A DNA stretch of 64,000 nucleotides, from positions 1,364,001 through 1,428,000 of the forward strand of contig JAPYXD010000741.1 in NCBI GenBank assembly GCA_030998225.1, in the 5' to 3' direction. Below the pieces are notes generated by a model, which was not told the DNA's origin, ran no database searches, and saw nothing but the letters and a program-made list of their open reading frames with translations. This DNA comes from Diplolepis rosae. Its lineage: Eukaryota > Arthropoda > Insecta > Hymenoptera > Diplolepididae. Each line of letters starts with the position of its first letter. The first letter of the stretch is position 1. The translations under genes and the position numbers were made by a program. Shown here one piece after another: positions 1-10,996 of this stretch.

Positions 1-1511
1 CATATCTATTATTGAATGTCTTCACCAATAATACTCAACTAAAATTTCAATTATGTGAATTTAAAACCTGGAACTACCAATATATTACGATGTCTCAGGG
101 ACAGTAAATACTAAATTTGGCGATTACTTATTTTTCGATCGAATCACTTTAAATTGTTTAAATCATTTTCGATGTATTAAAAGCAGTGTAGCGTCACCTT
201 AGCAACAATTTCGATATTTACAAAATTTTAACCTTGACTTTCGTGGCATAATAAAGGTTACATCAAGTTATTCACTTATACCATTAGCTGGATAGAAATA
301 TCTCTAGTCAATTTTAAATAATATTTCCGACACACATCATTCTTCCGTATAATTTTAATTTATACTGTTAAATCCATTTTTACAATTTTTAAAATATTTT
401 TATATACAACTTAATCATATCTAATTTTAATTTATTTTAAATGCGAAAAATCTTTTAAATGATTACAAATCTAAATTTTTAAATTAATGTCGAATTTTAT
501 CAATAAAATTTATATTGTGTCACCTTCGATGTAACTGTTTCAATATTAGCTTACTATTTAATCTCAAATTTCACCGTTTGATTATATTATTAAAGCGAAC
601 GACATTGTCACAAGTCGAAATGAATTTAAGCGACTAATTATTATATAATGACATTGACATATATCGACTCGGAGTTTGACTTATTCACACACACCGATTC
701 TACTTCGGCTATTCCGAAGTCGATATTTCTTTTTAAATGTGTATTTTTCTAATCTCGTAAACTCCCCTTCTCCAAAAATTGTCAATTTTAGTGATTATTA
801 TATTTGATATTTGTAATTTAAATTTATCTGTTTTTCGAACAGTTACGTTTTATAATAACATATTTTTCGTCAATATTGTGAGCCAACATTATCATTCGAT
901 ATTTATAAACATATTTTTCGCAGTTTGTCCTGCTGATGATCGATGACGTCGTCGTGACGTATCCGGTTTTTATCCGTTTGGATTTCCGAATTTCATCTAT
1001 CGCATTAAATCGTCTGGAAACATCTGGTGCGCTAGCCTAGAATATACATGAGTATCAACATTTTTAATTTCAAACTGATAATACCATAATTCAAATATTG
1101 ATTATTATATTTGCACTGCATTGTTTTGCAGTTGTTGATATTTTCGTAGTTTTTGTTCCATCCGTCACACTTAACCATGTCTACCAGCAAACAATTTCCG
1201 GGAGGGTCAAGCGACCCAGTGAATAACGACATATCAGCTTCGGTCGAAAACTAACAGGCAGATGTTTACACAAGCGTTTGGCACCTTTGGCCCATCTAGT
1301 ATATACTATAAGTCGCATGAGTAGTAAATGTTGTAATATAACATACTTTTTATGTGAATACACAGTATTTTGTCTTCATAGATTACTGTGCGCAGCTCGC
1401 ATGAATTTTGAGTAGTTATTACTCGAGTTTCTAAGTTCAACTATTTGAACAGCCACAATTGTCAAACACTGGTCTCTTTCGAGTGCATGGCACCAGTTAT
1501 TTCTCTCCGTG
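1..1511. other. AT-rich DNA without recognisable genes
   Basis: Low-complexity AT-rich sequence. Only ORFs under 70 codons without family resemblance are present, and I see no RNA gene, terminal repeat or retroelement motif. Confidence 0.6.
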
Positions 1512-2431
1512 TAGAAAATTTCACAACTCTAGAAGAAAAACTTCGGAAGAAACAATTGAAAATGCTTTGCGCCGGTACGTTGTAGACTGCCCAGTTCGAG
1601 TTCTCGCTTGTTTTGAATATAGATAGACTCCGCGTTGAGAGAGAATGATCGGTCAACGTGTTAGAGCGACCAAGGAAACGCGAAAACGATCGTCTTTTGA
1701 CTTTGACGAAATAATTCAATCTTTTGTTGACATTTAGGGAAGTCAGAAGCATTATCTATCACGCAACAAAATATCAAATCATAGCACACGTATCTTCCAG
1801 AGCTTCGTAATCACAAGTTTCTTTATTTGATGGCCCAATAATTCCCAAAGAAAGCCATTTGAAAATGTTGAATCAAGACAACAAAAGCATAGGGAGAAAA
1901 GGGATTCGTAACGAAGATAGTTGCCGTAAAAATGTGATTAAAAAAGAAAGACAAGAGGTACGATAGTGATGTTTTTATTGATTAAATTATTTTGAGGCAA
2001 TTTTTCCTTGGCCGTTTTACCGAAATCTTCGTTACAAATCGTTTTTCTCCCTATGTTTTTGTTGTCTTGATTCAACATTTTCAAATGGCTTTCTTTGGGA
2101 ATTATTGGGCCATCAAATAAAGAAACTTGTGATTACGAAGCTCTGGAAGATAAGTGTGCTATGATTTGATATTTTGTTGCGTGATAGATAATGCTTCTGA
2201 CTTCCCTAAATGTCAACAAAAGATTTAATTATTTCGTCAAAGTCAAAAGACGATCGTTTTCGCGTTTCGCTTCTCGCTCTCACACGTTGACCGATCATTC
2301 TCTCTCAACGCGGAGCCTATCTATACTCGAAACAAGCGAGAGCTCGAACTGGGCAGTCTACAACGTTCTGGCGCAAAGCATTTTCAATTGCTTCTTCCAA
2401 AGTTTTTGTTCTAGAGTTGTGAAATTTTCTA
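1512..2431. repeat. Foldback (inverted-repeat) element with ~420-bp arms
   Basis: The sequence from about 1512 to 1931 returns in reverse complement from about 2015 to 2431, with an ~83-bp loop. The outer ends share TAGAAAATTTCACAACTCTAG; the inner ends share the segment around GGGAGAAAA and CTTCGTTA. Because the arms mirror each other, the ORF starting MLLTSLNVNKR occurs on both strands (minus 1752-1462, plus 2191-2436) with many differences. I read both ORFs as by-products of the repeat, not genes. The arms are clearly diverged, so this is an old foldback. No transposase or clear target duplication is visible. Confidence 0.8.
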
Positions 2432-3401
2432 GATAACTTCTTTGAACTCTAATGAAAAACTTTCTCGCTGGAAGTTTTTCGAACTCGAAAATTTCCTCGA
2501 TACTTTTTTTTGGGGAAGCTCGAAAAACACGGTGCTCGACGCGCTTTGATAAACATTGAAATATTAATTAACAAATTACTTTTTTTGTCCCAAATCAAGT
2601 CTTACGAGCATCGCTAACATATTTCACGCTAGTGTGTCAAATTTAAGCTCATTTCGTCGATAAAAAACAAAGTTTTGACGAGTTAAGCTCAAAAAAAGTA
2701 TTGATTTCGATCGAATTTGTGAAGCACATAGTATTTTTTATTTCGTAACTGACAAGTCAGATCGGGAAATTTTTTGAACATAATTTGTGCCTTTTTTGAT
2801 ATTCTATAGGTTCATATTTTTTTTCCTTCATTCTCCGAAATTTTCTCTGGGACAATACTTTTCCGGCACTTTGCCTCGCGAAAAGAGAAACGGAAGATGT
2901 CTCGCGCGCCTAAATGGTTATTGCATGGAGACACTCAATTTAGTTTAGACTAGTTTTGATTTACAATTTTAAACTTTTCAAAAAAAAGAATAGTACCCAC
3001 GCGTAAAGAAAATTAATATGGACATCTGGGCACTATTATTTTTTAAAAATATTCAAAAGTGGTTAAAAACCTGTCTCAACTAAATTACTCTTATGGTAAA
3101 GTTTCACACGCCCTTAAAGTATTTGAATTGTTCATAAAAATAAAGTGCTACAAAAATGAAAAAATTCAGATAGAGACAGATAATTTATACACAAACAAAT
3201 ACAAATGATGTTTATTTCACTTTTAAAGAGGGGTGACAAGTAAGATAAGTAAGCATTTTTCAATTTTTTTTCATAAGAAAATTTAAATTTATTTCGATAT
3301 ACATACAATTTATCATATACAATGTCATATACAATTTATGTATATGACAATTTAAATATATATTTGTACAAACTTTCGATTTCATTACAGAAACTAGGTT
3401 G
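2432..3401. other. Non-coding; truncated TTAA-type MITE near 2970-3117
   Basis: No credible gene. The end of this stretch (about 3085-3117) resembles the right end of the MITE at 4809-5011: a shared CTAAATT...TTATG.TAAAGT block followed by GCCCTTAA. The matching left end is not present, so this is a truncated second copy. Confidence 0.45.
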
Positions 3402-4153
3402 TTGCAAGTTTTGCTGCTTTCTTTTTAATCAAATTCTCTTTTTGCACTTCTGATATGTTCTCCCTCAAAAACTAACGCATTCTGAGGTGTAAATATTGCT
3501 ACACAATAACGGGTATTACCTCTTCTGCATGCTGTGAGCAAGGAAATTTCAAAGTGGAATTTTGTTGCAAATCGCTAAGAGAAAGATCAGAACAGTTTCT
3601 ATTTTCAAAATATTTCGAAAAAGTACGCTCAACAATCTCTAGAATGTTAAAGATTGTTTAATTCGGATGCTGTATTCTGATGGCATCTGTTGAAGAGTTT
3701 TCTTGAAAGGCTGCATTACAAATCTTACACTTTTTACCCACAGTATGTTCAAGCATATATTTACAAATAATTCCTGTGCAATAAAAACTCACACAATCAA
3801 TTAAATGAGGCGAGGAATAATCGTGGTCAGTAACTTGACAAAAGTCGCTAAAATCCGCATCGTCAGAATAAATAACGGAATTTAATTTATCTTTAACGTC
3901 TTGCAGGCAATTCCTTTATTTTGGATTGATATATTTCTTTCAGTTTGGATAAAGTAATAAGAGATCCAGTAGGCTTATCTTCAAGTTTGGAACAGTTGCC
4001 AGATTTAGGAGGTTTAATGACACTGAAAAAGGTCAGGATTTTATACATCTCGAGGAATGTAGGAGTGGCTGGATGATCATTTGTATATAAAATTTTTTTT
4101 TCCATGTACAAATTAAAATCTGCAGTGTAATTAAAAAAAATTATAATCCGCAT
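3402..4153 (-). pseudogene. P-element-like transposase, C-terminal fragment
   Basis: The minus strand carries an 86-codon ORF (4153-3893) containing NDHPATPTFLEMYKILTFF. Translation then continues in shifted frames: a stretch with HLIDCVSFYCTGIICKYML and then KKCKICNAAF (about 3900-3661), followed by a tail ending at 3402. A Cys pair after a Y.TG.I.K.L motif is what I expect in the C-terminal half of P-element/THAP9-type transposases. Several stops and shifts interrupt it. It lies on the same strand as, and downstream of, the catalytic fragment at 6180-6765, so both may come from one element split by later insertions. Family assignment comes from recalled motif resemblance, not a search. Confidence 0.5.
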
Positions 4154-4804
4154 CTAAAGACGAAGAGGTATACCCAACATTGTAGCATAAATTGTATATA
4201 AGCATGGTTTTATCGAAGCTCTAATTTCTACACGAATGCTACATGAGTTCCATATAGACAAAAGCGTAATAATACACAACATAAATGTATAAAAAGAAAT
4301 ATTCATCGAAGCCTTATTCTGCACAAATAATTTTAGATCTCTTTAAGGTGAATAATTTTATTCCTTAAAATTTTTTCGTGTCTCGCATATTTTAGAAAGA
4401 AAACTGAATTTTCGCTTTTTTCTTTTTTTCCTTTTGAAGTGTTTTTGGAGGATAAAACTAGAATCGTTGGTCAAAAAGGCTGGTTAACGAACTTGACCTT
4501 CATTTGTTGATGATAAAAGAGTGTACCAGAGGCCAATCCAATTGATTAATCCTTTCAAAAGTGAGTGCGTATATATTAATATAATATAAAACAGACATAA
4601 TATATAAATAATACAGACAGAATACACAGAATACAGACAGACAGACATCATCGCGAAATATAAATTGATGGAAGTATAAAATGTAAATAATTTGTATGAA
4701 TGTACAATATATTACGTGTGTAAGATTTTCAATGGGTTTGTATGTTTTGTGTGTTTGCAAATGTCGATGACAATTTTTATCATTTTCATGTGTAGTAAAG
4801 TATT
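4154..4804. repeat. Degenerate copy of the dispersed CTGGTTAACGAACTTG repeat
   Basis: About 4340-4650 contains TTCGTGTCTCGCATATTTTA, then GCTGGTTAACGAACTTGACC, AGTGTACCAGAG and a CAGACAGACAGA tract, in the same order as copies at 24.7-25.4 kb and 62-64 kb. No protein-coding gene is visible. Confidence 0.55.
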
Positions 4805-4808
4805 TTAA

Positions 4809-5011
4809 GGGCATATGCTACTTTACCATAAAAGCAATAAAGTTTTCCATTATTTTTTTCACAACTTTTTTTTTTCAAAAAAATAATAGGGCCCAGACGT
4901 CCGTGTCTATCTTTTTTACGTTTGAACACTATTACTTTTTTGAAAAATTAAAAATTATGAATAAAAACAGTAGGAAACTAAATTGCTTTTATGTTAAAGT
5001 ATCATATGCCC
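4809..5011. mobile_element. 203-bp MITE with TTAA target duplication
   Basis: Terminal inverted repeats of ~40 bp begin GGGCATATG and end CATATGCCC. They are immediately flanked by TTAA on both sides (4805-4808 and 5012-5015). TTAA duplication is typical of piggyBac-mobilised elements, although piggyBac termini usually start CCC rather than GGG. There is no coding capacity. A truncated relative lies near 2970-3117. Confidence 0.75.
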
Positions 5012-5015
5012 TTAA

Positions 5016-5973
5016 GGATAGAAGACACACGGAAGCAGTGTTATTCTCATTGCTTTACACCAAAAAAATATTTACATAGGTATTTTAGATCTAGACTCAA
5101 ACCAAAGAATACTTTATGTGCAATATAATATGTAAATTTATGTCCTTTTGGTGTATAATCTGAATACGTAGCCTCATTGTCTATACCCACAATTGAGAAA
5201 ACCTTTTGTATAACACTACGGACTCTTTAAAGTTCTAAGTCATTGCAAAAAAACTGTCAATTTTTCAGTTCTTCTTGTTCAAAAAGTATAACAGCCGAAA
5301 AAAATGCCAAGAAAAATATGCCAAAGACAAAATGTTAAATTAAATTTTTGCAGATTTCACTTCATATCAAAAGAAATTTGGTTGTATAATTTTACGAAAG
5401 AATGTAAAAAAATGTTATATCTACATATTTAAGCAGGATTTGGTAATTTTAACGTTTAAGAATGTACATTTTTAAAAAAAGCATTTTATCCTGGGACAGT
5501 GTTGCCTTCAACTAGCTATGCAACATAGAAATAATCACAGATATATTTCAATATTTAGCCTCATATATAGAAAAGCCAATGCGAAAAAATCCTTATAAAA
5601 AATCAAGTTAATCACCTCAATGTATACACGCATAATATGTCACGCTTTCAAAGTTTCCTCCATCTCATTTATACAGAAATAATGTTTATACCCTTAAAAT
5701 TATAAACTACACCACAAAAATTTCAATCTACAATTTCATGCACGAATGTCAATTCAAAAATATTTTTTATACTTAGACATTTAATTCCAACCTTCCAAAA
5801 AATGTTTTTCTGGTATTCGGATATTTACGTTATGTGAAAGAAATATTTACCTTGAAGTAATCTCAAAATTTATTTACCTACATGTAAAAACAAAATGATA
5901 ATTATTTGAAAAAATTTTATACAAGAAATCCTATGTTAGCAGACCTTTTCTCTGTATTTTTTAGATTAAAATA
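5016..5973. other. Non-coding AT-rich stretch
   Basis: No ORF with family resemblance and no repeat structure recognised. It leads into the hammerhead core and may be the body of a decayed Penelope-like element or retrozyme whose protein part is gone. Confidence 0.4.
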
Positions 5974-6015
5974 AATCACTGATGAGGGCTCCGATCAGAG
6001 CCGAAACGTCTGATT
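5974..6015 (+). ncRNA. Hammerhead ribozyme core (dimer type)
   Basis: The conserved core is present in order: CTGATGA (5979-5985), a 5-bp stem II (GGCTC/GAGCC closing a 6-nt loop), GAAA (6003-6006) and a GTC cleavage triplet (6008-6010). Stem I is formed by AATCA before the core and TGATT after the cleavage site. Stem III would be only the self-complementary ACGT, so cleavage should need pairing of two copies, as described for the minimal hammerheads of Penelope-like elements and some satellite DNAs. No RT remains next to it. The stem sequences differ from the ribozymes at 42.8 and 60.7 kb, so it belongs to another family. Confidence 0.8.
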
Positions 6016-6179
6016 ATGTAAAACTCTGAGTTTTTATCAACCTTGGACCCTAAAGCCAATTACCAACATCAACATATATCTTCAATTATTAATTAAGGGT
6101 CAATGCAAGTCCAGAATATGAATATTTAATTTGATATTTATTTTTTTAATTATTTTTATATTCATTTGTTTATTTACCT

Positions 6180-6765
6180 GTAATGCTCTATCTCCTTCTG
6201 CTCCGTACATACGATTCCTTATATTTTTCATAAGGTTTGGCGAATCAGCAAAAAGGAAGACTTTTCGGTTTCCTTGAAAAGGATGATCAAAGTAGTTTTG
6301 GAAATCCTTTTCTATTTTGGCGTTAGCACCCTATTCAGTCCACATTTTTCGATTAGAGCTCACTCCTTCTGATATATCTTATGGACTATTGCAGCAGCTT
6401 TCTCAAGTTTCACTGCAGCCTGTATTACCAATTGTGCTAATTTATTCCCGTAAGTTTGACCATTAGATGTGAGTATGGCTATAGGTTGAGTATATGAATC
6501 CATGAGTGGTTGGAATAAAAAAACTAATCTATAGTCTGCTTTTTCATCGATTGTCCTCTCAGTTCTATCCTCGCCGAAATCAGCTAAACCAACAATTGTC
6601 ATCGTTTTCGTATCAACTATCACTCTTTTTCGGATACCGATTTCATCGATCAATAATAGCCCCTAACAATGAAGTTTTGTTTTTTTATTGAAGTGTTCTT
6701 CGAGTAAATTAAAAAATTTATCGTCGAAATCACATGGAGTATCTATTATTGACAAATATCTGTAA
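6180..6765 (-). pseudogene. P-element-like transposase, catalytic-domain fragment
   Basis: Minus-strand translation gives DTPCDFDDKFFNLLEEHF, one stop, then GLLLIDEIGIRKRV...VGLADFGEDR...LVFLFQPLMDSYTQPI, and after a frame shift YFDHPFQGNRKVFLFADSPN. The LLIDE.(S)I.(K) and D.G motifs followed by F.P....QPI match the RNase H-like core of P-element/THAP9 transposases, and the last block matches the downstream F.(D)...H(N)..K..RN region. A CAG/GTAAAT that could be a splice donor ends the block at 6180. The in-frame TAG before GLLLIDE could instead be an intron acceptor, so nonsense versus splicing is unresolved. Confidence 0.6.
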
Positions 6766-7421
6766 CAAAATAAATGCAATTAATATATTTTCAACACTGT
6801 CAAAAGAAAAGTTATTCTGTGGAAATTATTACATGGAAACAATAACTATGAAAATGTACCTGCGAACAGTTCGGATCGAAGGTAATGGCAAAATAGCCGT
6901 TCCTCTCAAGAAATTATAGGTCTTAGGAGAAAGCATGTGTAGAAGCATACTCAATAATATACATTCATCCGAATAGCGCCGAATTAGGTCGAGAAATTTC
7001 AAAAAATGGGATCAGAAAATTTTCATTATTACAAAGCTTCCTTTATGAGGAAACAACACACTAAATAGTTGTATGTAAATTATTGTTTAAAACTATGTTG
7101 TTGCATAGTTAAAATAATAATATTCAAAAAGTCAAGAAACTCATATAATGAATAGATTTGACGGTTGAAATGTATTTGATCTGAAAAGTTTTAGACATCT
7201 GAGAAAAGCATTTACATTTGGTTAACAAATATTGTTTGGAATAATACTTACACCCAGAATGGTGACTCCATCTGCCGCTAATATTTCACGCTTCCATAAA
7301 ATATCTTCACTCACAAAATGTTTTGAACAAACTCTGTTTTCGGCTTTTAAAATAAAGTTTTTGCGCGGAAATGTATATTGCCATTTTGACAATTCATTTT
7401 AAGGAACTGAGAAAAAGTGAA
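6766..7421. other. No recognisable gene
   Basis: AT-rich. A minus-strand stretch ending at a GTGTAAGT near 7250 could be a further exon of the P-like element, but I cannot support it by motif. Confidence 0.35.
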
Positions 7422-7989
7422 CCTCCCTAGTGGACTAGGCTAAGAGCGATTAAAAAATATTTAAATCATTGCAATTATGATTCTGCGATCAAATTTGAAT
7501 TAGCAGGTGTAGGAATAAATACAATAATTTTATTTATGTGCCTCAAGCACGGAAACTCGTTTTTCCGTTAAAGCTGAGAGTAACGGAATGTTGTGTATTC
7601 CGTTACAGAGGAATACAATGTAAAAATTGAACTGCGCATGCGCATATAGTCTTACAGCGGAACACAATCATTTTCTTATTCTTCTTCTTCTCACTTCTTC
7701 TTCGTACACCGTTAGCACCTTACTGGCAAAGCCTTGTACATTTGAACTACGCAAGCGTCTATTAAAATCCACTACTACTACACAAGATCGATAAAATCAA
7801 AATGGCCGGGACTAGTCGTGACATATCAAGTGAAATGACTAGCGCCGGAAACAACTACGTTACTAGATTAGATTCCAGTGTACGCATAAAAACTCGTACC
7901 CGCACCAAGGTCACATAAAATAAAATACGTGCCAATGCCCACAATTCGGGAAATTGCAAGACTCGCGACAATGCTCGCAGGACTAATCG

Positions 7990-8140
7990 CGCCTCGGATT
8001 CGTCTCGGCTTTGTCTCGGCTTTGCCTCAGCAACGTCTCGACTTTGCCTCAGCTACGTCTCGGCTTTGCCTCGACTACGCATCGGCTATACCTTGACTAC
8101 GCCTCACCTACGCCTCGACTATGCCTTGGCTTCGATCTCC
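7990..8140. repeat. GC-rich ~12-bp minisatellite
   Basis: Roughly a dozen copies of a CGTCTCGGCTTTGCCTCAGC-like pattern, with a unit near TCGGCTTTGCC. It stands out from the AT-rich surroundings and lies inside the foldback. No long ORF spans it. Confidence 0.75.
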
Positions 8141-8203
8141 TGCAAGCATTGTGGTTCGTCAAGCAATAACCCTCATTGTGTGCCTAGGCACGTAATACAC
8201 TAT

Positions 8204-8392
8204 TTTCAGAGATAAAAACTAGAAAAACATCGTATATCTGTCATTGAAGGCAGTGTAGTGGTTCACAATTGGTGGAACGTCTCCACCCTGAAGGTTTACT
8301 ATTGGTGGAGACGTTCCGCAAATGGTGAACCACTGCACTGCCTTCAATGACAGGTACATGCTGTTTTTCTAGTTTTTATCGCTGAAAAATAA
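8204..8392. repeat. Tight hairpin, ~75-bp arms
   Basis: GATAAAAACTAGAAAAAC...GTCATTGAAGGCAGTG..GTGGTTCAC on the left is mirrored on the right, and a shorter GGTGGA-ACGTC/GACGTTCC pairing lies inside. It is probably a small MITE nested in the larger foldback. Confidence 0.75.
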
Positions 8393-8842
8393 AATTATTG
8401 TATTTATTTCTACGCCTTCTATTCCAAATTTCGCGACGAAATCATAATTGCAATGTTTTAAATGTTCTTTTAATCGTTCTCAGCCGGGACCGCTAGGGCT
8501 GAGGCGCACCTGGGTGCTATGCACCGTACCATATTTAATTTCTACTTGAAATTATTTAACTTTTAATTAAAATAGAATCAAAAAAGCTCATGAAACTCAT
8601 TATTCTCAATGTAAACAAATCTCGACAGCAGGACACAATGACACCCAACGCCACTAGTTCAACTTTTCACTACAGTGTCATACCCCTGGTTTTTGCTTAC
8701 AAAAATTAATATTTAAACGAAGATCAAATACGTTTCCGACAGGTGCCCTTGTAGAAAATTTCAAACTCTTATATCGCAATAAATGCAAATTAAATGAAAA
8801 TTTAAAGAATTTGCAATCTTTCTGTGAAAAAAAGACGCTTTT

Positions 8843-8917
8843 GACTGCGCAGGGATTCGAGCCCAGGTCTTTCGATTGCCGGTCAACTGCTCTAACCAAT
8901 TGAGCTACACAACAGCC
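8843..8917 (-). tRNA. tRNA-like sequence (pseudogene or SINE head)
   Basis: The minus strand has a Pol III A box (TAGCTCAATTGG), a D-arm ending TTAGAGCA and a B box (GGCTCGAATCC) at tRNA spacing, total 75 nt. A mostly paired acceptor stem can be drawn (GGCTGTT with CGCAGTC, including wobble and one mismatch). The anticodon arm is poor: the loop reads CCGGCAA with C at position 33, and the T-stem has a mismatch. I therefore read it as a tRNA-derived pseudogene or SINE head rather than a working tRNA; the isotype is unclear. It sits directly upstream of the gypsy gag. Confidence 0.6.
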
Positions 8918-9043
8918 GTAAGGCAAGTCCACTAGGCAATATAAAGAGGTATACATTTTTGTATATATTTATATTTCTGTAAAGTCTTGGTTGCAAATTA
9001 AATCTAAAATGGATTATCCGTAAAGCCGATATATAATCTGGCA

Positions 9044-10318
9044 GGGTCTAGGATTGATGAGGAAGGCTCACAATCAGCCATATTGGAAGCTGAGAGACGA
9101 GCTCGTGAAAAGAACGCTTTACGATTGGCTGATTTGCAGCCCGAATTAGCAAGGTGAAGGGCCGAAGTGCGATTACGTTCGTCTTCAGTAAATAGCCCCA
9201 GAACACATAAGATCAACATTTCCTTGATTGGAGAGTTGCTAAGTCATTTTGATGGAAAAGGTGGAACCTATGATAGCTGGAAGCGTCAAGTAATATTATC
9301 GGAGAAAACTTATAATCTAGACGAAGACATAACGAGGATACTCATAGGATCAACACTCAAAAACAAGGCTTTAATATGGTTTCATTCGAGATTTGAACAT
9401 ATTGAAATGACGACCAAAGATTTACTGACAGAATTGGGCAAAATGTTTTACCAACGCCCAAACAAGGTACTGCTAAGAAAGCAGTTTGAAGAAAGGAGTT
9501 GGAAACGAGGGAAATCGTCCACCGAATACATACATAACACGCTAATATTAGCGAATCGTGTTCCAATCGATGAAGCGGAAAGAGTGGACTACATCATTGA
9601 TGAATTACCCGATCCTATGTTACGTAACCATGCCCGCAAACAATGTTTTAAGTCTATGGAGGCATTATTGGCTGCATTTGAGAAGGTATCTCTGCATTCT
9701 AGACACGCCTCACTAGACGAGAAGCACAAACCAGGTCTGAAAAAAGACAAGACGAGTACGAAACTGGGTACCAAGGATGATACTTCAACCACACGCAGGG
9801 TGCGTTGTTTCAATTGCAGCAAGTGGGGTCATATCTCTCTTGAATGTGACCAGCCACCACGCAATAGGGGTTCTTGTTTTCGTTGCAGCTCATCCAAGCA
9901 CATTATTAGGGATTGGTCACGAAAAGAACAATGTTCTTTCAGAGGAGAAACTTCAGTAAAGGAATCGGAGGTGGCAAACGTTGATTTTCGAGAAGAAGTA
10001 GACGCGTTCCTGGGGAAGGTCGCCTATGAATTCCAGCTCGACAGTGAAGTTTTCAGTGCAGTGCTACCCACAAGATTGGATGGTGGAAGTCCAATCAGCT
10101 TTATAAAGCAAAAGTATGTGAGCTCAAATGTAATTATAGAAATTGTCAAAAGTAAGTATGAGTGTGAGTATTCTGGTATAAACGATTCAAAGCTAAAGAT
10201 TTTTGGATCCGTGAATGTTAAAGTCAAAATTGGCAGGATTTTAAGGCACTTTAATTTATTCGTTGTTGATCATCTTGGGGCGCGATTTGTTTGAGAAATT
10301 CGGATTTAAATTGGTCGA
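9044..10318 (+). pseudogene. Ty3/gypsy element 1: Gag and start of protease
   Basis: An open frame of 375 codons (9167-10294) that extends upstream in frame to about 9044 through one stop. The first two-thirds is a Gag with the YDSWKRQVIL and ALIWFHSRF blocks seen in gypsy capsids. A zinc knuckle CFNCSKWGHISLEC (CX2CX4HX4C) lies near residue 213; a second knuckle has lost its last Cys (Trp instead). A retropepsin-like LDGGSPISF near residue 303 has Gly where Ser/Thr is expected after the catalytic Asp. Its partner ILGRDLFEKFGF appears only after a frame shift near 10270. No LTR is recognised. A 64-bp piece of the leader (8968-9035) recurs at 20764-20831. Confidence 0.75.
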
Positions 10319-10439
10319 GTAGGGTGGATGTATTGGTAAAAGCGTTCAAGAGGTTTTGAATGTTGATGTTGAAGCAATTAATCGTTCGGAAACCGAATGC
10401 CCCAGGAATAACTGAGAGGTTTCTGTACAAAATCAACAA

Positions 10440-10994
10440 AAGCTAAAAACCTTGTTTTTCAAGGAATGTTATCCCCGAGAGACCCGAAAAACGCCAGGTT
10501 GAAACTGAATTGAAGATCAGTCTAAAAGAGCATAAACCCTTCGAATTTTGCCCTAGAAGACTATCTTATTCGGCGAAAGACGATTTGAAGAATATTTTGG
10601 ATCGATTGATTGATTTGAGACGTGTCAAATTAAGCGGATATGAATATGCGTCTCCAATCGCTTGAGTGAAAAAGAAAAATGGTTAAACGTGCATGTGTGT
10701 AGACTATCGTACGCTTAATTAGTATATTACTGAAGATTACCCATTACCTTTAATCGACGATCAGCTTGATGTTATGAATAATAAAGTCTACTTTTCTGGA
10801 TTATGTCTTACAGATGGGATTCACCATATTTCGATTACGGAAGAGTCTCGGAATTATACATCTTTCTTCACCCCTATTAGTCAATACGAATTCCCATGTA
10901 TGCCATTTGGTCTGAAGACAGCGCCTTCACATTTCCAAAAATTTGTAAATAATGTGATCAAAGATTTGATTTCTTCTGGGGATGTAGTAGCATA
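10440..10994 (+). pseudogene. Ty3/gypsy element 1: reverse transcriptase, N-terminal half
   Basis: Translation in pieces gives FEFCPRRLSYSAKDDL, an RT palm block with CVDYRTLN, DYPLPLIDDQLD, and then the longer ORF (10774-11037) with YEFPCMPFGLKTAPSHFQKF, the standard gypsy RT motif before the active site. Two internal stops occur. The RT ends abruptly after VVAY, where the catalytic (Y)xDD would follow, because a mariner (10997 onward) was inserted there. RNase H and integrase of this element are missing. Confidence 0.8.
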
Positions 10995-10996
10995 TA

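Larger units (their letters stand above)
7422..8505. mobile_element. 1.1-kb foldback/TIR element
   Basis: The left arm (about 7422-7545) returns inverted at about 8384-8505. Shared blocks include GAGCGATTAAAA/GAACGATTAAAA, CATTGCAATTATGATT and AAATAAATACAATAATTTTA. There is no transposase inside. The interior holds a minisatellite (7990-8140) and, near its right end, a separate tight hairpin (8204-8392). The termini are imperfect and I could not find a convincing target duplication. Confidence 0.65.

Noticed and set aside
1032..1363. Short minus-strand ORFs at the window start
   Set aside because: Overlapping, short and without resemblance to known proteins.
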